From Candidatus Shapirobacteria bacterium (GTDB taxonomy: Bacteria; Patescibacteriota; Microgenomatia; UBA12405): a DNA stretch of 33,160 bases. Each line of letters starts with the position of its first letter. Positions within the stretch are counted from its first letter, which is position 1. Location: NCBI GenBank assembly GCA_028700345.1, contig JAQVSW010000001.1, positions 1 to 33,160 of the forward strand. The letters run 5' to 3'. The notes under the pieces are model-generated. The model was not told the DNA's origin and did no database searches. It worked only from the letters and a program-made list of their open reading frames with translations. Positions 22,854-30,060 of the stretch are shown here, in pieces. A program made the translations under genes and the position numbers.

Positions 22854-25800
22854 GTGAGTAATTATAAAAGCGAATATCAAAAATTAAATAATGAGCAAAA
22901 ACTAGCCGTCGACACCATCGAGGGTCCAGTGATGGTTATTGCTGGCGCAGGTACCGGGAAAACTCAAACTATTGCTCTAAGAATAGGCAAAATATTGCAG
23001 GAAACCCATGTTAACCCCAGTAATATTTTATGTCTAACCTTTACCGAAAATGCGGCTCTAAACATGCGCGAGCGTTTGATAAATATTATCGGTTCTCCGG
23101 CCTACAACGTTCGTATTTCCACCTTTCATGGTTTTTGTAACTCGATTATCAAAGATCATCCCGAATATTTTTTAAAATCTACCGTCGAATCAGAAGCCAT
23201 CGACGATATCACTCAAATTGAAATTATTCGTGCGCTCATTGATAAATTACCAAGTGAAAGTCCCCTGAAAAATCTCAACTATACCTACTTTTATCAAAAA
23301 GATATTATTTCCACCCTCTCCACTCTCAAAAAAGAAAATATTTCCCCCGCCCGCTTTAACGAATTACTAAAATATGCTGCCGAATTTGTGGCCTTAGCCT
23401 CACCGCTCGTTGATAAATTAGTAGCTATCCGCGCCACCTCCAAAGCTGCCCTCGAAATTACGGGTCTAGTTTCAGATTTAATAACTAATTCCAAAATTAA
23501 TCCTCTTTATCAGGTCCGTTTAAAATATTTTTTGACTCTCTACACTTCGCAGGCCTGTACTCTCTCCGAACTCAAAAAAAATGTCAAAGATTTTATTGAA
23601 AATCTAAACAGTAGTTTACCCAAGCTTAGGGATTTATCAAATATTTACCAATCCTATCAACGGACTCTATTGGACCGCGGTCTCTACGATTACGAGGATA
23701 TGATTCTCTGGGTAATCTTAGCTCTTCAAACCCACTCTGAGTTACTTTCACAGTATCAGGAAATTTATCAGTATCTTCTCGTTGATGAATTCCAGGATAC
23801 TAATTCTTCGCAAATGGAAATATTGAATTTACTTACCAAGGGTCAGGATAATCCCAATCTTTTTGTCGTAGGCGATGATGATCAGTCTATCTTTCGTTTC
23901 CAAGGTGCCAGTGTGGAAAATGTTTACACTTTTTATCAAAAATATCAAAAGAATTTAAAACTAATCGTTCTAAAAAACAATTACCGGAGCCATCAATTAA
24001 TTCTCGATTCATCGAAGGACGTTATCAATCACAATCAAAGTCGGATTACCAGGTACATTAGTAATTTAGATAAATCTCTAAAATCAGTCAGCACCCATGA
24101 CCCCGACCCTATCAATCTTTTTGCCGCCAATTCCGTGGTTGAAGAAAACTATTGGGTGGCAAATAAAATTAAAAAATTAGTTGACGGGGGAGTTGCCCCC
24201 CGCGAAATTGCTGTGCTTTATAGAAATAATGCTGATATCAACGATTTACTACCTTATCTATCACAAAACAATCTACATTATCTCCGTTCCGATGCCGTCA
24301 ATATTTTAGATACTCCGAAGATTCAGCAGCTTTTAACTCTTTTAAAGTATTTGGCCTCTCCAAGCGATGACACTCTGCTTTTTCATCTTCTTTCCTTTAA
24401 TTTTATTAATTTTAATTCCTTAAATCTTTATAAACTTTTTCATTCTGTCAAAAAAGACAATTTATCTCTTTCTGAAATTATCTTTGATAAAAATTTCTTA
24501 AAAAAGCAAAAATTTTCTCCAAATTTTATTAAAAAAATTAATAACTTTTCTCTCCGTGTCGCTAAAATTGAAAAATTGTCAAAGAATTTACCTGCCGACG
24601 AGCTTTTTAATCTAATTATTCGAAAATTTAATTACCTACCCTATGTCTTAAAAACTGGTAACTTATCGCTTTTAAAACAATTAAACACTCTCTATTCCCA
24701 CCTTAAACAAAGTCTCTTAACTGAAAAAATGGATTTATTTACCTGGGTTAAAAAACTTGATTTACTTTTTGAAAATAATATCCCTCTAAATTCTTTCGCT
24801 CTAATTTCTGAAATAGACGAGAGTCTTCGACTGATGACTGTTCACAAAGCCAAAGGTTTGGAATTTGAACATGTTTTTTTGATCAAAGTATTATCAGGAA
24901 AATGGGACAATTCGTTTAGTCGCTCTCTAATAAAATTGCCCCTCGGGATTCTTCGCTATGACGTTGCCGCTGGTGACAATTTAGAAGAGGACCGCCGCCT
25001 TTTTTATGTGGCCCTGACCCGGGCCAAAAAACAAATTTATCTTTCTTATTCTCGTTTCAATGATTCTCGCCGCGAACAAATGGCCTCGCAATTTATTAGT
25101 GAAATTAACTCTAAACTTATTGAAAAGATTTCTTCCGATTCTGCTATTGAAAAAGAATCACTGCTTGCCTTATTCCACCCCTCTGTCCCAAAAATTCAAT
25201 CAATGAGTCTATTTTCTTATCTTCAAAACTACTTATCTACCAGCTATCGTTTCAATATTACCCACCTCAACTCTTATCTTAAATGTCCTCTCTGTTTTTT
25301 CTTTAAAACCATCCTCCGTCTTCCTTACCCCAAAACAAAATCTCTCTCTTTTGGTACCAGTGTCCACGGGGCTTTGGCCTATTTGACGCAGATTTATAAA
25401 AAAGAAAATTATTTAATTTCTCTTAGCCAATTTCTTTCTATTTTCGATCTTAATCTAAAAAGGGAAAATCTCTCCAAAAATGATTATCAGGATTTATTAA
25501 GTCATGGCCATCAGGTTTTAACCGACTATTATGAGCATTACAAAAATGATTTTAACGGTCGTTGTCTAACCGAGCATGATTTTAAGTTTTTTAATGTCCG
25601 CATGGACGATATTCCTTTGACTGGAAAAATCGATAAAATTGAATTTTTATCGGGGCAAAAGGTTAATGTGGTTGATTATAAAACTGGCAAACCCGATTCA
25701 AAATCCCAGCAGCTTGGTTCTGAGGGGGATTATTTTCGACAGCTTGTCTTTTATAAATTACTTTGCACTGAGGCCAAGGGCTTTCCTTACGATGTCGTTT

Positions 25801-26006
25801 CTGGCACTATCGATTTTATTGAAAAAAACAATAAAAACCTTTTTGTTCGCAAAAATTATTCTTTGACTGCCGATGACGTTTCAAAATTAAAATCTCAAAT
25901 TACGCAGGTTTTTTCAAAAATTAAATCCCTTGATTTTACCCCAAATTCCAAATGTGAAGACAAAGACCACCTTCATTATTTATTTGATAAATATTTTAAA
26001 TCTTGA
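22854..26006 (+). CDS. UvrD-type helicase fused to C-terminal PD-(D/E)XK nuclease
   Basis: About 1050 aa; GTG at 22854 is preferred, with TTG one codon upstream as alternative. N-terminal SF1A helicase: Q-motif LNNEQKLAV, Walker A GAGTGKT (31-37), LTFTENAALNMRERL, DEFQDTNSSQ, GDDDQSIFRFQGA, LKNNYRS, LMTVHKAKGLEFEHVF, EEDRRLFYVALTRAKK. From about residue 800 a PDDEXK_1 (RecB/AddB-like) nuclease follows: YLKCPLCFFFK, FGTSVHGAL, LTGKIDKIE and VVDYKTGK (about 940), with a Q...FYKLL block after it. Such fusions process DNA ends in recombinational repair. Only one Cys follows the nuclease core, so the AddB-type Fe-S cluster is probably absent. The TGA stop lies inside the next promoter's -35 box. 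Confidence 0.92.
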   Translation: MSNYKSEYQKLNNEQKLAVDTIEGPVMVIAGAGTGKTQTIALRIGKILQETHVNPSNILCLTFTENAALNMRERLINIIGSPAYNVRISTFHGFCNSIIKDHPEYFLKSTVESEAIDDITQIEIIRALIDKLPSESPLKNLNYTYFYQKDIISTLSTLKKENISPARFNELLKYAAEFVALASPLVDKLVAIRATSKAALEITGLVSDLITNSKINPLYQVRLKYFLTLYTSQACTLSELKKNVKDFIENLNSSLPKLRDLSNIYQSYQRTLLDRGLYDYEDMILWVILALQTHSELLSQYQEIYQYLLVDEFQDTNSSQMEILNLLTKGQDNPNLFVVGDDDQSIFRFQGASVENVYTFYQKYQKNLKLIVLKNNYRSHQLILDSSKDVINHNQSRITRYISNLDKSLKSVSTHDPDPINLFAANSVVEENYWVANKIKKLVDGGVAPREIAVLYRNNADINDLLPYLSQNNLHYLRSDAVNILDTPKIQQLLTLLKYLASPSDDTLLFHLLSFNFINFNSLNLYKLFHSVKKDNLSLSEIIFDKNFLKKQKFSPNFIKKINNFSLRVAKIEKLSKNLPADELFNLIIRKFNYLPYVLKTGNLSLLKQLNTLYSHLKQSLLTEKMDLFTWVKKLDLLFENNIPLNSFALISEIDESLRLMTVHKAKGLEFEHVFLIKVLSGKWDNSFSRSLIKLPLGILRYDVAAGDNLEEDRRLFYVALTRAKKQIYLSYSRFNDSRREQMASQFISEINSKLIEKISSDSAIEKESLLALFHPSVPKIQSMSLFSYLQNYLSTSYRFNITHLNSYLKCPLCFFFKTILRLPYPKTKSLSFGTSVHGALAYLTQIYKKENYLISLSQFLSIFDLNLKRENLSKNDYQDLLSHGHQVLTDYYEHYKNDFNGRCLTEHDFKFFNVRMDDIPLTGKIDKIEFLSGQKVNVVDYKTGKPDSKSQQLGSEGDYFRQLVFYKLLCTEAKGFPYDVVSGTIDFIEKNNKNLFVRKNYSLTADDVSKLKSQITQVFSKIKSLDFTPNSKCEDKDHLHYLFDKYFKS

Positions 26007-26031
26007 TAACTGTAATACATTGTATTACAAT
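26003..26031 (+). promoter_or_regulatory. promoter of the toxin-antitoxin pair
   Basis: -35 TTGATA (26003-26008), 17-nt spacer, -10 TACAAT (26026-26031). The antitoxin ATG is 6 nt further, so the mRNA should be leaderless. The upstream gene's TGA stop (26004-26006) is part of the -35 hexamer. Confidence 0.7.
26011..26029. promoter_or_regulatory. palindromic operator of the toxin-antitoxin pair
   Basis: Perfect inverted repeat with 9-bp arms (TGTAATACA / TGTATTACA) around a single central base. It covers most of the promoter spacer and the first part of the -10 box, the expected place for an operator bound by the ribbon-helix-helix antitoxin for autorepression. Confidence 0.75.
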
Positions 26032-26037
26032 TAGTCC

Positions 26038-26253
26038 ATGAGACAAATAATCAATATTTCTCTTCCTGAGTCGATGGCCAAGTATGTTAACAATGCTGTT
26101 AAAAAAGGCCGATTTGCTAGTAAAAGTGAATTCTTTCGTCATCTTCTTCGTGAACAATCAGAAAATGATTTATATAAAGAATTAAAGAAAGACCAAAAAG
26201 AGTTTAAAAAAGGAAATGGTATTTTACTTCACACTTTGAAAGATCTAAGATAA
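26038..26253 (+). CDS. ribbon-helix-helix antitoxin
   Basis: 71 aa. The N-terminus QIINISLPESMAKYVNNAVKKGRFASKSEFFRHLLREQ has the alternating pattern of an RHH beta-strand (residues 2-8) followed by two helices, with the SKSEF turn typical of CopG/ParD-like antitoxins. The charged C-terminal tail (about 42-71) would wrap the toxin. RHH antitoxins bind palindromic operators as dimers and neutralise the cognate toxin; a perfect palindrome covers this gene's promoter. The RelE-type gene follows after 4 nt. Confidence in family is high; the specific named family is left open. Confidence 0.86.
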   Translation: MRQIINISLPESMAKYVNNAVKKGRFASKSEFFRHLLREQSENDLYKELKKDQKEFKKGNGILLHTLKDLR

Positions 26254-26257
26254 TTCT

Positions 26258-26515
26258 GTGGAAGTACAATATTTACCAAAGTTTTTAAGACAATATCAAA
26301 AGATTCCAAAGAAAGTAAAAATAAAAGCCGAAAAACAAGAAGCTATTTTTCGAAAAAATCCTTTTGACCCCAGGCTAAAAACCCACCATTTAATCGGAAA
26401 ACTAAAAGAATTTTGGTCCTTTTCTGTTGACTACCAATATCGAATTATTTTTCAGTTTGCCGACGAAAATATTGTTTGGTTTTATTTAATCGGCACCCAT
26501 TCTATTTACAAGTAA
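26258..26515 (+). CDS. RelE/ParE-superfamily toxin
   Basis: 85 aa from a GTG start, 4 nt after the antitoxin stop. The fold pattern is RelE/ParE: an N-terminal strand VQYLPKFLRQYQKIP, two helices, NPFDPRLKTHHLIGKLKEFWSF, then SVDYQYRIIFQF and a final strand ending IGTHSIYK. The G-x-H-x-IY ending and the YRIIF segment are shared with RelE/YafQ/YoeB-type mRNA interferases, which cleave mRNA at the ribosome; ParE-like gyrase poisoning cannot be ruled out. Weak start codon and position after the antitoxin fit the usual antitoxin-in-excess design. Confidence 0.84.
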   Translation: MEVQYLPKFLRQYQKIPKKVKIKAEKQEAIFRKNPFDPRLKTHHLIGKLKEFWSFSVDYQYRIIFQFADENIVWFYLIGTHSIYK

Positions 26516-26542
26516 AGAAATCTAGACCTGGGTTTCTTTTTT
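26514..26542 (+). terminator. candidate terminator of the toxin-antitoxin operon
   Basis: Stem of 9 bp (26514-26522 with 26531-26539, one G-T pair), 8-nt loop, then a run that brings consecutive T to six. It begins in the toxin stop codon. The convergent dcd-like gene ends within it, its stop codon falling at the stem-loop junction. Low GC in the stem makes it a weak candidate. Confidence 0.45.
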
Positions 26543-27061
26543 CTCGGTTACCACTCGTCCGCCCTGCCATTGACCCCGATACAAATTAGTCTTTCCTCTA
26601 ACTTCATAAAACATCATATGAACAATCCTTGCCCCCATTTCAATTTTTACCGTGCATTCACCACTGTTAAATAAGGTAAAGCTAATTTCTCCGCTATATC
26701 CCGGAGCTCCATTTCCCCCAGACAATATCACTCCGCCTCGGTACAAAGTACTTCTCAGCCAAAAATTAACCGTCAAATAATCAGGTAAATTTATTTTTTC
26801 TATAATAGTTACCAGCACTTGTTGTCCTGGCTTTAGCTCAAAAACTCGACTCTCTGTTTCATCATATTCCATCACCAATTTTGCTTCTACCGATTTTCTG
26901 TCTGTTATTCCCAAAAACGTTTCTCCACTTATTTCCCAAACTTTCCCTAGTCGTAGGTCAAAACCACAGCCCTCTGGATTAGTTAATTCTCTTTCTGACA
27001 ATCCCTCAACTAGTTTTTTCTCTGAAACCAATTTTAACAACTCGTCAACTCCTAAAATCAT
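26522..27061 (-). CDS. dCTP deaminase/dUTPase-fold protein, catalytic residues not conserved
   Basis: 179 aa, the usual length for Dcd. Family landmarks: EGCGFDLRLGKVWEI, LKPGQQVLVTIIEKINLP, the nucleotide-binding WLRSTLYRGG (RST at 103-105), PGYSGEISFTLFNSG, and MGARIVHMMFY. In E. coli Dcd the corresponding block reads IDPGWSGCIVLEFYN, with the catalytic Glu (E138) in LEF; here the aligned position is Thr129, and the Asp of IDPG is Ala119. Deamination or dUTP hydrolysis by the standard mechanism is therefore doubtful. It is preceded by its own promoter and follows the 343-aa unknown gene by 63 nt on the same strand. Fold call strong, activity unknown. Confidence 0.8.
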   Translation of the reverse strand: MILGVDELLKLVSEKKLVEGLSERELTNPEGCGFDLRLGKVWEISGETFLGITDRKSVEAKLVMEYDETESRVFELKPGQQVLVTIIEKINLPDYLTVNFWLRSTLYRGGVILSGGNGAPGYSGEISFTLFNSGECTVKIEMGARIVHMMFYEVRGKTNLYRGQWQGGRVVTEKKETQV

Positions 27062-27072
27062 AAGAAAATAAT

Positions 27073-27102
27073 ATCATATGGCTGTTGTTGGTTTTAATTC
27101 AA
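27073..27102 (-). promoter_or_regulatory. promoter of the dCTP deaminase-like gene
   Basis: On the minus strand: -35 TTGAAT (27097-27102), 18-nt spacer, -10 TATGAT (27073-27078). The ATG at 27061 is 11 nt downstream of the -10 box, so any leader would be only a few nucleotides. Confidence 0.55.
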
Positions 27103-27124
27103 CTGGAGTAAAATAATTTGCTTT

Positions 27125-28156
27125 TTAAAAACAAAATCTTTTTTGTTTCAATACCGAGTCAATTCCAACTTTTCTTTGCATAAATAATCCAAGAGAACTT
27201 AAGTAGGGATAGACATTGTTATTATAATTTTCAATTAATCTCGCGTCTCCGCAAGTATTAAGATAGTTTATAAAATCTAGTCCTAGTTTAACTTTTAACT
27301 CCAAAGCTCTGGCAATGTTTGCCGCCCATTCTTCCATTATGTAGTCAAACATATTTTCTTTATTTTCTAATTTAACTTTGTTTAGCGGTAATAAAATTAT
27401 TTTTTTATCCAAACTTGGTTTACATCGTTGATTTTGACTTATATAGCAAACATCATCCCAAATTTCGATTAACTTATTACTTTTAATAGTTAAAGGAGTT
27501 TCTCTTTGGTTTGTTTCTTCAATCAAAAAGTCATACAGTTGTAAAATTAAATAATCTATTCCTTTTTCACTAAATTCCTCTAATAATTTTAAATACAAAT
27601 TTTGGGGATTTTTAAAGATATCCTCAATCTGAATATTTTTATCAATCGGGCAATCAGACTCGAGTGATGTATATTCTGTAATTATTTTGTCAAAGCCCTT
27701 TGGTAAGTATTTGTGAAATTCTTTTCCGGCAATTTCAGAAACATAAACAATATTTGTGGGAATTATTAAATCAGTAATTGATAAATCATTATCTAAGAAA
27801 AAATCAATAATGTCGTTTAGACAATATAGATAGCTTTTTTTACCTTGATAAATTAGTTTGCTTATTAAATTTAATTCTTGGCGATATTGGTAAAATGGGT
27901 GATTTGTATCATTGTTGCAAATAAAATTAACGGTTGGTTTGTGGTAACTTTTCGATAAATGGCTTAAAAAGTTTCTGGTGGTTTCAAATTCAGTCGTTGG
28001 AACAATAATTGGATTTTCTTTTCTACCCAGCAAAAAATCAATTACTGACAAAGAAGATACTTCAATTGCCACTCGATAATCATGGAGATTTCTGACGTAT
28101 CCATCCAAAACCTTCAAAGAAGTTGTTCCGTCAAAACTATTGTTTATTCTAACCAT
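27125..28156 (-). CDS. unrecognised 343-aa soluble protein
   Basis: I do not recognise a family. The protein is mixed alpha/beta in appearance, without membrane helices or signal peptide. Noticeable segments: VAIEVSSLSVIDFLLGRKENPIIVPTT near the N-terminus, a Tyr/Leu/Asp-rich middle with many short helices, EEWAANIARALELKVKLGLDFINYLNTCGDARLIENY near the C-terminus, and a final KQKRFCF. Four Cys are scattered without a zinc-binding pattern. It has a better-than-average promoter with a true 40-nt leader, unlike most genes here, and lies divergent from rmuC (77 nt between start codons). AT-rich, typical accessory composition. Confidence 0.75.
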   Translation of the reverse strand: MVRINNSFDGTTSLKVLDGYVRNLHDYRVAIEVSSLSVIDFLLGRKENPIIVPTTEFETTRNFLSHLSKSYHKPTVNFICNNDTNHPFYQYRQELNLISKLIYQGKKSYLYCLNDIIDFFLDNDLSITDLIIPTNIVYVSEIAGKEFHKYLPKGFDKIITEYTSLESDCPIDKNIQIEDIFKNPQNLYLKLLEEFSEKGIDYLILQLYDFLIEETNQRETPLTIKSNKLIEIWDDVCYISQNQRCKPSLDKKIILLPLNKVKLENKENMFDYIMEEWAANIARALELKVKLGLDFINYLNTCGDARLIENYNNNVYPYLSSLGLFMQRKVGIDSVLKQKRFCF

Positions 28157-28196
28157 TTTACTGCTGTTAATTATTCAAAAACTAGTAAGTATCGGC

Positions 28197-28226
28197 ATTA
28201 TATACTATTCTGTGTTCTAGTGTAAA
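28197..28226 (-). promoter_or_regulatory. promoter of the 343-aa unknown gene
   Basis: On the minus strand: -35 TTTACA (28221-28226), 18-nt spacer, perfect -10 TATAAT (28197-28202). The ATG at 28156 is 40 nt downstream of the -10 box, so this message should have a leader of about 33 nt. Confidence 0.6.
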
Positions 28227-28228
28227 AT
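28223..28228 (+). promoter_or_regulatory. possible -10 box for rmuC
   Basis: TAAAAT ends 5 nt before the ATG at 28234 and overlaps the divergent gene's -35 box. No -35 match at 16-18 nt. Confidence 0.35.
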
Positions 28229-28233
28229 AATCT

Positions 28234-29277
28234 ATGACCTTTATTTATATCCTCTTGGTTTTAATTCTCCTCGCCATTTTTTATTTCATTTACCTCCAAA
28301 AGAACTCTAAACCTAATGAAATAGATTTATCCAAAGCCATTGATACTTTGGTCAAGCAATCAAACGACAAGTTAAACGACAAAAACCTTCAAATTCAAAC
28401 TGACCTATCCAATAAAAAAGATGCTATTGAAAAAATGATTAAACAAATTAGTGATCAATTAACCACCGTTGAAAAAGATCGTATTGGCACTTTTACCAAT
28501 CTCCGCGATGCTATTGAGAATAATGTTAAATTGACCAAAGAATTATCTGTCACTACCGAAGGTCTAAAGCGGGTTTTAAGTAATAATCAGCAACGTGGAG
28601 CTTTTGGCGAAAAAGTGGCTGAAGATCTATTAAAAATGTCTGGATTTGTCATTGGCACTGATTACACTCGTCAAGAAACTACCGGTGAAGCCAGGCCTGA
28701 TTTTACTCTCTATCTTCCCGATAAAACAAAAATTAATATCGATTCTAAATTTCCCTACGCCAATATTGTTAATATGAGTGAAACCCCTGATAATGACGAG
28801 AAAAAACGATACAAAAAACTTTTTGAGCAGGATATCAAAAAGAAAATTAATGATGTTACCTCCAGAAATTATATTAATCCCGAGGATAATACTGTTGATT
28901 TTGTAATTCTTTTTATTCCCAATGAAATGATATTTTCTTTTATTTACGAATCTTTTCCTGATGTTTGGCAAGATGCTTTAAACCGCAAAGTTGTCATGAC
29001 CGGCCCCTTTTCTTTTACTGCTATTTTACGAATGGTTCGTCAAGCCTATGAGAACTTCCGTTTTCAAAAAAATGTTCAGGGGATAATTACCCAAATTAAA
29101 ATATTTGGCTCCGAATTTGAAAAATATAATGAAGAATTTAGTAAAATTGGCGATCGTATCGATTCTCTTAACAAGCAATACGATGAAGTAAACAATACAC
29201 GTACAAAAAAGCTTCAAAAAGTTATTGATAAAATCAACATCGAAGATAAATCAACACCGCCATCACTTACCTCTTGA
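28234..29277 (+). CDS. rmuC: RmuC-family DNA recombination protein
   Basis: 347 aa. An N-terminal membrane helix (about 2-18), a long coiled coil (about 25-110), then the RmuC nuclease-like core: QQRGAFGEKVAEDLLKMSG, ARPDFTLYLPD, INIDSKFPYANI (the PD-(D/E)XK-like D...K block), VDFVILFIPNE and VVMTGPFSFTAILRMVRQAYENFRFQKN. Escherichia coli RmuC limits recombination at inverted repeats; biochemical activity is not firmly known. Length is shorter than E. coli RmuC (about 475 aa) because coiled-coil and tail are reduced. Its TGA stop is part of the hrcA -35 box, so termination of translation here and hrcA promoter occupancy share DNA. Confidence 0.9.
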   Translation: MTFIYILLVLILLAIFYFIYLQKNSKPNEIDLSKAIDTLVKQSNDKLNDKNLQIQTDLSNKKDAIEKMIKQISDQLTTVEKDRIGTFTNLRDAIENNVKLTKELSVTTEGLKRVLSNNQQRGAFGEKVAEDLLKMSGFVIGTDYTRQETTGEARPDFTLYLPDKTKINIDSKFPYANIVNMSETPDNDEKKRYKKLFEQDIKKKINDVTSRNYINPEDNTVDFVILFIPNEMIFSFIYESFPDVWQDALNRKVVMTGPFSFTAILRMVRQAYENFRFQKNVQGIITQIKIFGSEFEKYNEEFSKIGDRIDSLNKQYDEVNNTRTKKLQKVIDKINIEDKSTPPSLTS

Positions 29278-29302
29278 CACTGCTTAGCAGTCCATATACA
29301 AT
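29274..29302 (+). promoter_or_regulatory. promoter of the hrcA-grpE-dnaK-dnaJ operon
   Basis: -35 TTGACA (29274-29279, perfect), 17-nt spacer, -10 TACAAT (29297-29302). The hrcA ATG is 9 nt downstream of the -10 box, giving an almost leaderless transcript. It is a housekeeping-type promoter, as expected for HrcA-controlled operons. Confidence 0.8.
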
Positions 29303-29310
29303 AGTGCTAA
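29284..29310. promoter_or_regulatory. CIRCE operator
   Basis: TTAGCAGTC (29284-29292), nine nt, TAGTGCTAA (29302-29310). The CIRCE consensus is TTAGCACTC-N9-GAGTGCTAA; each half-site here has a single mismatch and the spacing is exact. It overlaps the spacer, the -10 box and the start site, and ends one base before the hrcA ATG, so HrcA binding would block transcription directly. Confidence 0.88.
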
Positions 29311-29311
29311 T

Positions 29312-30052
29312 ATGGCTGAACTAACTCAACGACAAATTAAAATTCTAAAATGCATTACCGAGGAGTTTATTGAGTCTGCCTCTCCAGTAGGCTCAGAAAC
29401 CCTTGAAAGAAAATATAATCTTGGTATATCTTCGGCTACCATTAGAAATGAAATGGCTGCCCTAACTCAGCTTGGCTTTTTAAAAAAAGGGCACCTTTCG
29501 GCTGGTCGTTGTCCGACTTCGATGGGTCTAAAATATTATGTTCGCAATTTAATGACTCCCAAAAACATGTCAGTTGGTGATGAAATTGGAGTTAAAGAAA
29601 AAGTTTGGAATTATCGAAACGAATTTGAAAAACTTCTTAAAGAGACTACCCGTGAGCTGGCTCAAAAAACCCGTTCCCTCGCCATTGCCACCACTGATCA
29701 AGGTTCTATTTATAGTTACGGTGCCTCTAATTTACTTGAAGAACCGGAATTTTATAATATCGATGTTACCAAAACTGTTCTTTCTCTGCTTGACAATCCC
29801 AATTTTTGGTTTGACATAATTAGTAAAGCTGGGGTCAATACTGAAGAGCCTTCGTCTCAATTAATTCACCTTTTAGTCGGTGAAGATCTTGGCATGGAAC
29901 ACTTAGAGCCCTGTGGTTTTATTTATCAGACCTATCAAGCCGGACCTCATCGTGGTATCGTCGGTGTTATCGGTCCCGCCCGGGTTCGCTATCAAGTCGT
30001 TATCCCCGTTGTTGATTATTTTGCCGAGCTAATTTCCACCATTACCGGTTAA
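29312..30052 (+). CDS. hrcA: heat-inducible transcription repressor HrcA, shortened
   Basis: 246 aa. HrcA dimers bind CIRCE and repress chaperone genes until heat or misfolded protein titrates GroEL. The winged-helix domain (about 1-75) is clear: LTQRQIKILKCITEEFIESASPVGS, SSATIRNEMAALTQLGFL, and HLSAGRCPTSMGLKYYV. The C-terminal signature appears as GIVGVIGPARVRYQVVIPVVDYFAELIS. Usual HrcA is about 340 aa; the missing 90-100 residues fall in the middle, where the GAF-like core and dimerisation insert lie. The operator next to its start codon implies autoregulation. First gene of the operon, 8 nt before grpE. Confidence 0.93.
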   Translation: MAELTQRQIKILKCITEEFIESASPVGSETLERKYNLGISSATIRNEMAALTQLGFLKKGHLSAGRCPTSMGLKYYVRNLMTPKNMSVGDEIGVKEKVWNYRNEFEKLLKETTRELAQKTRSLAIATTDQGSIYSYGASNLLEEPEFYNIDVTKTVLSLLDNPNFWFDIISKAGVNTEEPSSQLIHLLVGEDLGMEHLEPCGFIYQTYQAGPHRGIVGVIGPARVRYQVVIPVVDYFAELISTITG

Positions 30053-30060
30053 ATTTTTTT

